IMG/VR virus record: IMGVR_UViG_3300025154_000200
Coordinates: 1 to 41,709 of that record
Strand: one strand, 5' to 3'
Source: a virus
Length of the DNA stretch: 41,709 bases
Within the stretch, counting starts at the first letter, position 1; each line of letters opens with the position of its first letter. The position numbers were made by a program, and so were the translations under genes. The notes beneath the pieces are model-generated. The model saw only the letters and a list, made by a program, of their open reading frames with translations. It searched no databases and was not told where the DNA came from. Shown here piece after piece: positions 1 through 8,878 of this stretch.

Positions 1-2
1 GC

Positions 3-335
3 CACCGCCCGTTTGTGGCGTTCGGAGATCCGGAGCGGCGGGCGGCCCAGGACAAGCGGGCGGTGGCTTATGGGCTTTCGGCCTGGATGGGTTTGCGCGT
101 GGCGGGCATGGCGGAAACGGGCGTGGGAAACCTGGTGGAACCGACTGGGCTTGAGGCCATCGGCGACGGTCTGGCGCTTTTGCTTGCTGCCGTGTCCGGC
201 GCCCTGCCCGACCGCATGACGATCATCGCGGCCGATCAGGCCACCGATACCCTGGGTGCCCATGACTACGTGGACGGCTTTCTGGCGCTGGAAATCGAAG
301 AGCTGCTGGTGATGGGCCAGGCGCCCCTGGATTGA
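3..335 (+). CDS. Putative tail terminator / minor tail protein (C-terminal part)
   Basis: This is the 3' part of the gene that begins at 41434. Joined across the terminal repeat, the two parts encode one 158-residue protein. It lies between the major capsid protein and the tail tube protein, where siphoviruses usually encode head-tail connector or tail terminator proteins. The sequence is acidic and alpha/beta-like, without membrane segments or a recognisable catalytic motif, and its size fits a tail terminator. The stop is at 333-335. Bases 3-8 encode residues that differ from the right-end copy, so the first two codons here are doubtful. The role is inferred from position, not from a motif. 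Confidence 0.6.
   Translation, partial: HRPFVAFGDPERRAAQDKRAVAYGLSAWMGLRVAGMAETGVGNLVEPTGLEAIGDGLALLLAAVSGALPDRMTIIAADQATDTLGAHDYVDGFLALEIEELLVMGQAPLD
9..134. repeat. Left copy of 126-bp terminal direct repeat
   Basis: Bases 9-134 match 41584-41709 exactly. The repeat lies inside one open reading frame, which continues correctly when the two ends are joined. This is what a circular or circularly permuted genome looks like when an assembler leaves an overlap, so the unit length is about 41,575 bp. The first eight bases (1-8) do not match 41576-41583, which suggests an end artefact or strain variation. A true short terminal repeat on the virion DNA is possible but less likely. Confidence 0.93.
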
Positions 336-395
336 TTTGACGACTTCCGGCCGGCGGGCGCATGCCCGGCACCGGTCGCGGCATAGGAGAAAACT

Positions 396-1532
396 ATGGC
401 ACAGCAAAAAGGTTCTACCGCGGCGGTGCTCATCGGCGTGCAGTCCGACATTTCCACCAAGGCCACGGATGCGGTCAAGGTTCCGTTCAATTCGTGTGAT
501 GTACTGCCCAGTCAATCGATCAACAAGCCCGGCACCATGACCGGCGGGCGCAACCCGGTGCAGCCGTTCCGCGGGAACAAGGATGTGGGCGGCCCGCTGG
601 TGATCCCGGTCGACGGCCGGGCGCTGTGGTACTGGCTGCAACTGATGTTCGGCGATCCGGTGACCGCCGGGGGCGCGGCGGCCACCTGGCAGGCGACCAA
701 CAACTATGCATCCGGTGCGCTGGTGATCCCCACGGTGCCCAACGGCCGCTACTACGAGGCGACGACGGATACTGGGTCCAGCGGCGCCAGCGAGCCCACC
801 TGGCCGACCACCATCGGCGCTACCGTGGTCGATGACGGCATCACCTGGACCTGTCGGGCGTTTATCCACGAATTCAAGGTGCCCTCTTCCCAGCCGTTCT
901 TCACTTTGGAAAAGCAACTGGCCGACCTGACGACCACGTTTGAAAAGTACGTCGGCTGCAAGATCGCCTCTTTTGCCATGGAGGTCGGCGGCGACGGCGA
1001 ATTGGTGGCCACCATGAACGTTATGGGCGCGGATTTTGATTTCAACGATACTTCGTCAATTGACGCTTCGCCCACCGATGCCGTGGCCATGCTCGACCGT
1101 GTGGCCAACTTCCAGGCCGCGATCCTCGAAGCCGGTTCGGCCATGGCCAATGCCCGCACCATTTCGATCAACGTGGACATGGACCTGGACGGCGAGCAGT
1201 TCGTCATCGGTGGCGGCGGCGTGCGCGGAGATATTCCGGAAGGCGTGGTGGGGGTGTCGGGACAACTGGTGTGCTTGTGCGACGATGCGGCATTTGCGCT
1301 GATCAACAAGGGTCTCAATGTCACGGAAACGAGTCTGAAGCTGACGCTCACCGACACCACCACCAACGCTTTCGAAGTCGAAATCCAGGAAGTGGAAGTG
1401 GCGGTCACCGGCGTTCCGATCAGCACCCCCCGGGGGCTGGTGGTAACGCTCGATTACCAGGGTTTTTACACCAACGGGTCGGAGGCCTCGGCGGTGGTCA
1501 TGCGGCTGACCAACATCGACCAGCACGCATAA
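396..1532 (+). CDS. Major tail tube protein with inserted carbohydrate-binding-like module
   Basis: The 378-residue product is placed and built like the major tail protein that polymerises into the siphovirus tail tube: it precedes the tail assembly chaperones and tape measure. It lacks a signal peptide and membrane segments and has long beta-rich stretches. Residues about 97-153 look like a separate module, with a W, a YASGALV stretch, an NGRYYEA stretch, an EPTWP motif and a final DDGITWTC. That pattern is typical of small carbohydrate-binding-like domains often found in phage structural proteins. It probably projects from the tube surface. An SD-like AGGAG (386-390) precedes the ATG. The tail tube role is well supported by context; the sugar binding is inference. 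Confidence 0.8.
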   Translation: MAQQKGSTAAVLIGVQSDISTKATDAVKVPFNSCDVLPSQSINKPGTMTGGRNPVQPFRGNKDVGGPLVIPVDGRALWYWLQLMFGDPVTAGGAAATWQATNNYASGALVIPTVPNGRYYEATTDTGSSGASEPTWPTTIGATVVDDGITWTCRAFIHEFKVPSSQPFFTLEKQLADLTTTFEKYVGCKIASFAMEVGGDGELVATMNVMGADFDFNDTSSIDASPTDAVAMLDRVANFQAAILEAGSAMANARTISINVDMDLDGEQFVIGGGGVRGDIPEGVVGVSGQLVCLCDDAAFALINKGLNVTETSLKLTLTDTTTNAFEVEIQEVEVAVTGVPISTPRGLVVTLDYQGFYTNGSEASAVVMRLTNIDQHA

Positions 1533-1658
1533 CAAGGCAGAATGCGGGCCGGCAAGGGGCCGGTGCGCTGGAGGCAACACGATCCGGTTTCGGAAGTAAC
1601 GGGCCGGGGCCGGGTCGCGCTTCAAACGGGCGGAGAGCAAAAGGAGCGGCGGAGAATC

Positions 1659-1967
1659 ATGCGGGAAGTAAAATTAAGCGATGGCGAGGTGATCCAGGTC
1701 AAGCCGCTTACGCGCGGGCAGACCAGGGAACTGGAGCCCCTCGGGATAACGGCGGGCGGGCTGTCCGAAGGCATCACGGTCGAGAACTACGGCGCCAAGC
1801 TGGATGCGGTGCTGCTGACGCAGGTTTCCGCAGATCGCCTGGAGGCTTTGACGCTGCCCGATTGCAGAAGTCTCTTCGATGCCATTGTGGCCGAGACCTG
1901 GGGCAAAAGGGAAGAGGAAAAAAACTTGCCGACGCCTGGGCCTATCGCTCAGGCAGGGAGCAATTAG
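1659..1967 (+). CDS. Tail assembly chaperone, short form (gpG-like)
   Basis: The 102-residue product is the zero-frame half of a tail assembly chaperone pair. Such proteins bind the tape measure protein during tail building and are absent from the virion. The reading frame is open upstream to 1542, but the ATG at 1659 follows a GGAG at 1651-1654 and starts the sensible protein MREVKLSDGEVIQV. The 3' end contains a perfect slippery heptamer (1919-1925) that allows a -1 shift into the next frame. Without a shift, translation ends at 1967. Position between tail tube and tape measure is the classic one. Confidence 0.78.
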   Translation: MREVKLSDGEVIQVKPLTRGQTRELEPLGITAGGLSEGITVENYGAKLDAVLLTQVSADRLEALTLPDCRSLFDAIVAETWGKREEEKNLPTPGPIAQAGSN

Positions 1968-2293
1968 AGCGATGCGCCGAGTGCCGAAAGTGGAGCGAAA
2001 AGCTCAAGGAGCCGACACCGTGCGATGCCTGTCAGTGGGACGCCGCGGCACCGGTGCTGTGGCCGGAGAATCAAGAGGCCTGGAAATTATGGATGGCGGT
2101 GTGCACGCAGTGGCGTTCGGGTGGCTGTGGGCGCTTGGGTCTGGATTACGTGGCCGTGCGCATGTGCGCGCGCTGGCTGGGGCTGGAGTGGTCGCTGGGG
2201 CTGTGGCGCAAGATCCAGGTGCTGGAGCGTTTCGAGCTGGGTCGATCATCGGAACGGGGTGGTGGCGATGCTGCAAGTAACGGCGATCGTTAA
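1659..2293 (+). CDS. Tail assembly chaperone, frameshifted long form (gpGT-like, DUF1799-like C-terminus)
   Basis: A -1 ribosomal frameshift at A AAA AAC (1919-1925) would join 89 zero-frame residues to 122 residues read in the -1 frame, about 211 in all. The -1 frame has no good start of its own here. It encodes a convincing protein segment: paired cysteines in ERCAECRKW and CDACQW, then VLWPENQEAWKLWMAVCTQWR and GLDYVAV. This WPEN...AW.LW...QTQWR-like pattern is what I associate with the DUF1799 family of tail chaperone C-termini. The end overlaps the next gene by 26 bases. The shift site and downstream frame are seen directly; efficiency is unknown. Confidence 0.75.
1919..1925 (+). promoter_or_regulatory. 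Programmed -1 frameshift site AAAAAAC
   Basis: The heptamer has the X XXY YYZ form in the zero frame: last base of GAA, then AAA, then AAC. It sits about 40 bases before the zero-frame stop, and the -1 frame stays open for 122 more codons. Phage tail chaperones conserve exactly this arrangement. No pseudoknot was worked out. Confidence 0.85.
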
Positions 2294-2903
2294 TGGGCTT
2301 TCAAAAGCCGAGGCCGAAGTCCGAAGAGCCCAGGCCGATGCCATAAAGGCCGAAAACACGGCGGTGCGCGTGGAGGGTTTCCGCCTGATGCGCTTGCTGC
2401 GGGCCGAGATCCGCAAGGGGGCGCCCGGCGGTCGGCGCTTTGCGCCGCTGTCGATGATCCGGCGCACGCTGGGCCAGGGCGGCAGACTGAGGGGCAACAA
2501 CCCATTGCAGAAGCTGTCGCGGGCCATCGGGTACGAGGTTGCCGGGCAGTCCCCCTTCTCGCTGAAGATCGGTTTTGTGGGCACGGCATCGTCGGCCTCC
2601 TGGCGCAAGATTGCCCAGGCCCATCAGGAAGGCTTTACCACTTCGGCCGATGCGCCCTACTTCCGGCGGCGCAACGAGAGCATCCGCGAGTACTTGCGCG
2701 GTCAGGGCTCTTTGGTCGATCGCGCCATGTTCGGCGGAAAAAAGAGCCGGCGGCGCAATGTCTTTTTCCTGCGCAAGAGCACGGCTAGCTTGCGCACCCC
2801 GGCCCGCCCGATCATCGATCCGTTCTGGGACGCCCACGAAAAAACGGCGCGGGCCAACATCCGGAGCAATTTTGTCCGCAAGCTGCGCGGCGAGCGCATT
2901 TAG
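2268..2903 (+). CDS. Putative minor tail / tail-completion protein
   Basis: The 211-residue product lies between the tail chaperones and the tape measure. It is strongly basic with many Arg and Lys residues, has a helical N-terminus (about 10-50), and ends in a segment around PARPIIDPFWDAHEK that resembles the ARPF-type ends of HK97 gp10 or virion morphogenesis proteins. The frame is open upstream to 2025, but ATG 2268 follows GGAACGGGG (2251-2259) and starts the protein inside the end of the chaperone frame, a typical coupled overlap. I do not recognise the family securely. Confidence 0.5.
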   Translation: MLQVTAIVNGLSKAEAEVRRAQADAIKAENTAVRVEGFRLMRLLRAEIRKGAPGGRRFAPLSMIRRTLGQGGRLRGNNPLQKLSRAIGYEVAGQSPFSLKIGFVGTASSASWRKIAQAHQEGFTTSADAPYFRRRNESIREYLRGQGSLVDRAMFGGKKSRRRNVFFLRKSTASLRTPARPIIDPFWDAHEKTARANIRSNFVRKLRGERI

Positions 2904-2936
2904 AACCAAAGCGTCAACCCCTTTGAAGGTGACCCG

Positions 2937-5090
2937 ATGACCGATGTCAAGCTGTCGATCCTGCTGGATGCCAAGCAAAAGACGGACGCCGCCTTTGCTT
3001 CTGTGCGCAATAATATGCAGTCGCTGGCGGGGACGGTCAACGTGCTGAAGGGCGCCCTGGCCGGGCTGGCTGCTGGTGTGGGTATCGGCGCGGTGGTGTC
3101 GGGCATCAACTCGGTGACCAGCGCTGCCAGCGACATGCGCGAGACGGTCAGCAAGGTCAACACCTTGTTTGGTGGCGAGCAGGGCGCGGCGCTTTCGCGC
3201 TGGGCCGATGGCGCGGCCGTCTCGATGGGCCTGGCAAAGCAAGAGGCCCTGGACGCCGTGGGCAGCATGGGCAACATGTTTTTGCAGCTCGGGGCCGGGG
3301 CTGATGAGGCGGCCAAGGTTTCCACCAGCATGATCAAGTTGTCTTCGGACATCACCTCTTTTCAAAATGTATCGGGCGGTGCCACCCAGGTCATCGAGTC
3401 GATGCAATCGGCCTTCCGCGGCGAGTACGACTCGCTGCAACGCTACATTCCCACGATCAACGCGGCGGCGGTGGAGCATAAGGCGCTGGCAGAGACCGGC
3501 AAGTCCACGGCTAAAGAGTTGACCAATATCGAAAAGGCCATGGCCACCTATGCCCTGGTCATGGAGGGGGCCGGCGCGGCTGTAGGCGATTTTGGCCGCA
3601 CGAGCGGGGATTTGGCCGGGCAGCAGCGTATCCTCGATGCGCAGATGAAGGACTTGCGGGCCAATATCGGAGAATCGCTGATACCGGCCTACACCGACGT
3701 AATAAGCAAGACCAACGCCTGGATCGGTGCCAACAAGGACCTGGTGGCCCAGCGCGTGGACGGCTTTGTGGATACCACCACGGCCAGCCTGAAGCGCATG
3801 GTGGATGTGTTTAACGCCATTCCTTCCGAGATCACCACGGCGGCCGGATACGGCATTGTGGGTCGGGTGGTGTTCGGAGGCTGGGGGCCGGCCAAGATCG
3901 TCGGCGGGCTGGTCCTGATCAACGAGACGCTGGAGCACTTTAATTCGAACATCGGCAGCATTGGCGAAAGCTGGCGAGAGCTGGGCAAGATCACCGACGA
4001 GGCCCTGGCTGAACTTGATAAGCGTTTAAAAAGGGCCGTGCCGTCCACGCTGCTGAGTTCACACGGATCAACCGGTTTACTCCAGAGCGCTCATGGTGGA
4101 GATGCCGCGAATGTGCCCGCCGTCGCCCCCTTAAAAAAAATGACCCTTGACGAAGGATTGACCGATGCCTTCGGCGAGTTGGACGCCTATGAGGTTCGCT
4201 TCCGTAAGACCTGGGAAAACCAGCGCGCCGCGGCGGACAAGATCAGGGCAGAACAACAGAAGCTGTGGGATGACCTGCACGAAATGGAGGTCAAAGCCCT
4301 TTCCGAATACGATGACAGCCTGGTCCAGGGGATGGCCGACACCGAGGCGGCTCTGAAAGAGATGCGCCAGGTGGCCCGCGATAACGCCATTACCTTCGAG
4401 CTGGACACCTGGTTCGGCGATCTGGATCAGGCCGAGGACAAGCTGCGCGAGACGTCCAGCGCCATGATCGATTTGAGCCAGCACACGGCCGAGTTGATGC
4501 AGGACAATTTGTCAAGCCTGTTTCTGGACACCTGGCGGGGTGAGCTTGACGACTTCAGCGATTACTTCAAGCGCGTTTTCGAATCTCTCCAAAAGATAGT
4601 TGCCGATGCCCTGGCGCAGATGGCCACCGAGTGGATGGCCAACAGCGTAAAGAGCGGCGCGGGCGGCATCGGCGGGTTTCTTTCCGGCCTGTTTGGCGGC
4701 GCCGTGGGCGGCGCCGGTGGGGCTCCGGCAAATCTTCCCGAATATCAACTGCCGTTAGAATTTCATAAGGGCGGCGTGGTCGGGTACTCGGCCGCGCCCG
4801 TCCGGGCTGTTCCGCGCGCCGTGTTTGCCGGGGCCCCACGGTTACACGACGGGCTGGCTTATGATGAGTTTCCGGCGATCCTGCAACGGGGAGAACGAGT
4901 GATCCCGAAGGGGGCCGGCATGTCTGGCGGCGGGGTAACCATCAATATGTCTCCGACCTTCAGCATCAACGCCATCGACACCCAAACCGGCGTGGAATTC
5001 CTGCGGCGCAACGGTGCCGGCGTGGCGGCGGCCCTGGTCAACGAGATGAAGCATAGCTATGAGCTGTCACGGCTCTTAAAGGCGACCTGA
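2937..5090 (+). CDS. Tail tape measure protein
   Basis: This 717-residue protein sets tail length. The N-terminal region (about 1-300) is rich in Ala, Gly, Ser and Thr with long amphipathic helices, and has a hydrophobic stretch near 35-60 and the GALAGLAAGVGIGAVV glycine-rich segment usual in tape measures. A conserved-looking core, FRGEYDSLQRYIPTINAAAV, matches the TP901-type tape measure domain. Charged coiled-coil segments follow (about 420-550), then a Gly-rich hydrophobic stretch near 575-600. The gene follows the chaperones and precedes the distal tail genes. It is short for a siphovirus, implying a short tail (inference). Confidence 0.9.
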   Translation: MTDVKLSILLDAKQKTDAAFASVRNNMQSLAGTVNVLKGALAGLAAGVGIGAVVSGINSVTSAASDMRETVSKVNTLFGGEQGAALSRWADGAAVSMGLAKQEALDAVGSMGNMFLQLGAGADEAAKVSTSMIKLSSDITSFQNVSGGATQVIESMQSAFRGEYDSLQRYIPTINAAAVEHKALAETGKSTAKELTNIEKAMATYALVMEGAGAAVGDFGRTSGDLAGQQRILDAQMKDLRANIGESLIPAYTDVISKTNAWIGANKDLVAQRVDGFVDTTTASLKRMVDVFNAIPSEITTAAGYGIVGRVVFGGWGPAKIVGGLVLINETLEHFNSNIGSIGESWRELGKITDEALAELDKRLKRAVPSTLLSSHGSTGLLQSAHGGDAANVPAVAPLKKMTLDEGLTDAFGELDAYEVRFRKTWENQRAAADKIRAEQQKLWDDLHEMEVKALSEYDDSLVQGMADTEAALKEMRQVARDNAITFELDTWFGDLDQAEDKLRETSSAMIDLSQHTAELMQDNLSSLFLDTWRGELDDFSDYFKRVFESLQKIVADALAQMATEWMANSVKSGAGGIGGFLSGLFGGAVGGAGGAPANLPEYQLPLEFHKGGVVGYSAAPVRAVPRAVFAGAPRLHDGLAYDEFPAILQRGERVIPKGAGMSGGGVTINMSPTFSINAIDTQTGVEFLRRNGAGVAAALVNEMKHSYELSRLLKAT

Positions 5091-5091
5091 T

Positions 5092-5679
5092 ATGGCGACC
5101 TGGCCGGAATCAAACCCGACGCCCGTTTATCCGCTGATCGTGTCGGCGGTCACGCAGACCAACATCGTCACCCTGGGCGGCGGTGGCGAGCAGCGCCGAA
5201 CAAACTGGCTCTACCCGAAGTTTGACGTGACGGTGCGCTATAACGCGTTGTCGGCGTCCGGGGCGCAAACGCTTTGGGCGTTTTTTCTGGCCCGGCAAGG
5301 CGCCTATGAAGGTTTCAACATTTATGATCTGTCGCTGCTGGCTTCGGTTTCGTTTGTGCATGGCGCCCTGTATTGCGGCACCGGCAACGGAACGACGAGC
5401 ATTTTCGATATCCCGGGTCGAAGCACTTCGGCACAAAAGGTGTTTGTCGATGGGGTCGAGCAAACCGGGGTCACGATCCTGACCGGCGGCGGCGACGGCA
5501 GCAGCGATCGGGTACAGTTCGCGGCCCCCCTGGCGGCCGGCGAGATCGTTACCTGCAGCTTTACCGGCTATCACCGGATGCGCGTGCGCTTCGAGCAAGA
5601 CCGGATTTCCAAGGAGCTGTTCATGCGCAACCTGTTTGCCTACAACTCCATCGCCCTGAAGGGGATCAACGGCATATGA
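5092..5679 (+). CDS. Distal tail protein (DUF2460-like)
   Basis: The 195-residue protein begins two bases after the tape measure stop. It contains FDVTVRYNALSASGAQTLWAFFLARQGAYEGF, typical of the DUF2460 family (the gene-transfer-agent ORFG12 group), whose members form the distal tail ring that links tail tube and hub. A beta-rich middle (KVFVDGVEQTGVTI) and a C-terminal VRFEQDRISKELF segment fit that family. It overlaps the next gene by four bases (ATGA), consistent with translational coupling. Confidence 0.82.
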   Translation: MATWPESNPTPVYPLIVSAVTQTNIVTLGGGGEQRRTNWLYPKFDVTVRYNALSASGAQTLWAFFLARQGAYEGFNIYDLSLLASVSFVHGALYCGTGNGTTSIFDIPGRSTSAQKVFVDGVEQTGVTILTGGGDGSSDRVQFAAPLAAGEIVTCSFTGYHRMRVRFEQDRISKELFMRNLFAYNSIALKGINGI

Positions 5680-6296
5680 AAACGGGCGTGGATGCGGCCT
5701 TCATTTCTGCCCTTCAGAACGAGACGGCGCGCGTCGTTGTGTTGGTGAGCTGCGCTTTTGCATCGCCCTACCGAGTCACAAACCTGGATGTCGATTATTA
5801 CTTCGGCGGAGAGCGATACTTTGCCCGGGAAGTATCGGTGGGGGCCATCGTAAATGGGTCCGGGCTGTCTGTCGACCGCGTGGAAATCCAGATGGCGAAT
5901 CCGAGCCGGGAACTTTCGGCGATCTTGCTCGGCGAAGACCAGCGCGGAAAGACCATAACGATCACCGTGGCGGCCATCGATGGCGCGGGGCAGTTGGTCG
6001 GGTCAGGCGAGGCGTTTACCGGCCTGCTGTCGAATTATGAAATCGACGATGACCGGGCGACGCTCAGGGCCGTCAACTTTCTGGTGATGTGGAAGAAAAG
6101 ATCGATGCGCAAGGCGCAGAGTTCGTGCCCCTGGCCGTTTGGCGGGTCCGAGTGCGGCTATTCCGGCGGCGCGGGCTGGTGCGATCAGTCGTATGACCGT
6201 TGCGCCGCGCTCGAAAATACGGGCAACTTCGGCGGCAATCGATTTCTGGACGCCTTGGCCGAAGCGCGTATCTGGTGGGGAAGGGTGCAAGATTAA
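5676..6296 (+). CDS. Tail hub protein with iron-sulfur motif (DUF2163 / gpL-like)
   Basis: The 206-residue product has four regularly spaced cysteines, C151, C160, C169 and C176, followed by NTGNFGGNRF. This matches the C-terminal [4Fe-4S]-binding region of lambda gpL and the DUF2163 (ORFG13) proteins of gene transfer agents. These proteins form part of the baseplate hub between distal tail ring and tip. The same frame is open far upstream (from 5373) inside the previous gene, but the ATG at 5676 overlaps the previous stop and follows a purine-rich GAAGGGG. The stop overlaps the next start as TAATG. Confidence 0.85.
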   Translation: MKTGVDAAFISALQNETARVVVLVSCAFASPYRVTNLDVDYYFGGERYFAREVSVGAIVNGSGLSVDRVEIQMANPSRELSAILLGEDQRGKTITITVAAIDGAGQLVGSGEAFTGLLSNYEIDDDRATLRAVNFLVMWKKRSMRKAQSSCPWPFGGSECGYSGGAGWCDQSYDRCAALENTGNFGGNRFLDALAEARIWWGRVQD

Positions 6297-8866
6297 TGTG
6301 GTTTGTGGCGTTCGTCGCATCATGGCTTTTGTCCGTCGCCATTGGACGGATGATGGCGGAAGACCCGCACGAGCAGGATGACGGCGGTTTTCTGTCGAAT
6401 ACCAGGAGCACCTCTTCCATCGTGCCGCTGATCTATGGCCGCTGCCGGGTCGGCATCAATATCGTCTACATGGCGTCCGGCGGCGACGATAACGACTACC
6501 TGCACATCGTCGGCGTACTCGGAGAAGGGCCGATTCACGGCATCGCCAGAGAAGACGGCTCGACCTTCACTTCCGTGGCCACTCAATTTCCGGCCGACAA
6601 TCCGCCGTTGCTCTACCTCGATGGCGAGCTGTGGACAAGCAAATGGGGCACATCGTTCGTCTATGCGGAATTCTTCAGCGGTACTCCGAGCCAGGCGGTT
6701 TGCACAACGCTCAACGCGGCAATGCCGGAATGGACGGACACGCTCCGGCACACGGCCGGCGTTTATGTTCGGTTGAAGTACGACCAAGACAAGTTTTTGA
6801 CCACTCCTAAAATCACCGTCACCGTTGACGGTCTGCAACTTTACAACCCGACCGCGGACGCCACGGCTTACAGCGACAACTTTGCCCTGATGACCTACGA
6901 CCTGTTGACCCGCCCCAGCACGCGCGGCGGCCTGGGGCTGGACGCCTGGCACGGGCCGGTGCCGGCAAGTCCGCGGGTGAGTGTGGCGAGCATCGAGGCG
7001 GCCCGGGCCTACTGCGCGGCAAAGGGCTGGACCGGCGGTTTTGTATTGGCCGACGACGTCGCTTTTGCTGAGCACCTGCAAACGGTTTTGAACTGCTTCC
7101 GGGGGGAAGCGATCTACAGCGAGTCGCAGATCAAAATAAAGTTTCGGGATACGAACCACGAAACGCCGGTGCTCGATATCACCGAGGCCGATATCGTCGA
7201 AGATAACGGGCGCACCACCTTGAAAATCAGGCCATCGGCGGACCTGTTCGATCTGCCGAACGCCGTGGAAGCGACCTTTTTCAACGCAGACAAAAAGTAT
7301 GTGGAAGACACGTATCAGAAAACCGATGCCGATGCGCTCGCCATCGATGGCGACCTGCGCAAGCTGACCAAGCACCTGCCAGGCCTGAACACCCTGGAAA
7401 AGCTGGTGCCCATGGCCAACTACTATCTGGAGCGCGGGCGGTACGGCCATATAATCGAAGCCGGGCTGGCGGACAAGTATTTTGCCTTGGAAGCGTCCGA
7501 CCTGGTGACCCTGACGCACTCCATGCCCGGGTGGGTGGATCGTCTTGCGCGGGTGGTGTCGGTGGGTGTCGGGCCGGGCAACGTCATCACGGTCGAGCTG
7601 CTCGAGGAGAACGAGACGCTTTATGATGATGCCTATAATCCGAGCCAGATTTCATGGTTTTCGACCACGTTGCCGGACCCATCCGCGCCGGTGCCCGGCG
7701 TCATCAACGCCAGTATCGCCGAAGATCTGTTCAGCACGCGGCTGCGCTCGTATACGCGCCTGGTGGTCGAGTTCGACCCTCCGGCGGCCTATCCGTGGTG
7801 GGCCGGCGCCCAGGTGTGGGTGCGGATCGGCACCGGCGCATGGGTCTACATGACCGTCAGTCGCGACGGGTATCTGCTCGAACCGGTCGAAGAGGGCCAG
7901 ATCTACTCCATCAAGCTGGTATCGACCAATATATGGGGCGCTGCCGAAACTTTCGACAACGCCTTGACGCTGCAGTGCATGGTGCTCGGCGAGGACGCGT
8001 TCCCGTCGGACATCTCAGGGATGACGGCCGTGGCAAATGGCGATTCGGTGTCCATATACGCCACGCCGCTGTTGGACGATAACATCGAGGGGTATGAGGT
8101 TCGGTTCGGGTCCGCCTGGAACGGGGCCTTGTTCATGTCGTTCAACAAGGCCCCCAGCCTGCGGCTGAACGGCGTGCGGCCCGGCATGCATACGTTCTGG
8201 ATGGCGGCGCGCAACAATGCCGGGAACTATTCGTCGGCGCCGGTATCCGCAACGTGCCGCGTGTTCATTCCCGCGGGCCTTACTTCGGCCCACTCCTGGT
8301 CGTGGGACTTCACCACCGGCACATTCGAAAACACAGAGCATGCCACCTATAACAGCGCGGATGTGCTCAAGACGTTGCACGTCGCAGCATCCCAGGGCGC
8401 GGCGCAATTCGATGACGCCATCGGCGGTTACGATTCGGCCGAGGGCGTATTCGACGGCGACACCCAGCAGGCCACCGTAGTGTCCGGGCGCTGGACCAGC
8501 CCGACATACGACATGAGCGCGCTCAAGGTGGTGCGGATATGGGGGGATTTTCTTACCATATTGCTGGCCGGATCGGCGACCTGGTCGGGCATTTTCCCCA
8601 ATGAGACGGAGACGTGGGAGCAGGCAAACGTGCAGGGCAAGACCTGGGCGCAGATCTTTGCTTCGTCCGTCGCGGCCCAACTGCAGGCCTCGCTGCTCTA
8701 TTCCGAAAACGGGACGGACTGGAACCGGGCCGATCGGTTTGAAATACTTTGTGCCGAGGTGTACGCGCGCTATCTGGCGGTAGAGATAACGATCACCGAC
8801 CCGACCACGGACACCTATCTTTACTTGCAGGAACTGAATATGAGCGCCTACACGGGTCCGACCTGA
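6296..8866 (+). CDS. Large tail-tip / host-specificity protein (gpJ-like)
   Basis: The 856-residue protein occupies the tail-tip position after the hub gene. It starts with a hydrophobic helix (residues 2-16, WFVAFVASWLLSVAI), as many tip proteins of this type do. Next comes SIVPLIYGRCRVGINIVYMASGGDDNDYLHIVGVLGEGPI, a phrase typical of gpJ and Phage-tail_3 family N-termini. Residues about 450-470 (FALEASDLVTLTHSMPGW) match the tail-tip core of the same group. FN3-like beta modules follow (about 590-690), then a C-terminal beta domain. It likely contacts the host surface and DNA channel gate. Which part binds receptor is not visible. Confidence 0.83.
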   Translation: MWFVAFVASWLLSVAIGRMMAEDPHEQDDGGFLSNTRSTSSIVPLIYGRCRVGINIVYMASGGDDNDYLHIVGVLGEGPIHGIAREDGSTFTSVATQFPADNPPLLYLDGELWTSKWGTSFVYAEFFSGTPSQAVCTTLNAAMPEWTDTLRHTAGVYVRLKYDQDKFLTTPKITVTVDGLQLYNPTADATAYSDNFALMTYDLLTRPSTRGGLGLDAWHGPVPASPRVSVASIEAARAYCAAKGWTGGFVLADDVAFAEHLQTVLNCFRGEAIYSESQIKIKFRDTNHETPVLDITEADIVEDNGRTTLKIRPSADLFDLPNAVEATFFNADKKYVEDTYQKTDADALAIDGDLRKLTKHLPGLNTLEKLVPMANYYLERGRYGHIIEAGLADKYFALEASDLVTLTHSMPGWVDRLARVVSVGVGPGNVITVELLEENETLYDDAYNPSQISWFSTTLPDPSAPVPGVINASIAEDLFSTRLRSYTRLVVEFDPPAAYPWWAGAQVWVRIGTGAWVYMTVSRDGYLLEPVEEGQIYSIKLVSTNIWGAAETFDNALTLQCMVLGEDAFPSDISGMTAVANGDSVSIYATPLLDDNIEGYEVRFGSAWNGALFMSFNKAPSLRLNGVRPGMHTFWMAARNNAGNYSSAPVSATCRVFIPAGLTSAHSWSWDFTTGTFENTEHATYNSADVLKTLHVAASQGAAQFDDAIGGYDSAEGVFDGDTQQATVVSGRWTSPTYDMSALKVVRIWGDFLTILLAGSATWSGIFPNETETWEQANVQGKTWAQIFASSVAAQLQASLLYSENGTDWNRADRFEILCAEVYARYLAVEITITDPTTDTYLYLQELNMSAYTGPT

Positions 8867-8878
8867 TGGAGATCGAGC

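Noticed and set aside
2301-3938. 545-codon open frame antisense to the tape measure region
   Set aside because: It mirrors GC-rich codons of real plus-strand genes, reads as low-complexity His/Arg/Gly protein, has no ribosome binding site, and overlaps two well-supported genes.
6320-7519. 399-codon minus-strand open frame in the tail-tip gene
   Set aside because: Shadow of the tail-tip coding sequence; composition is unnatural and no start signal is present.
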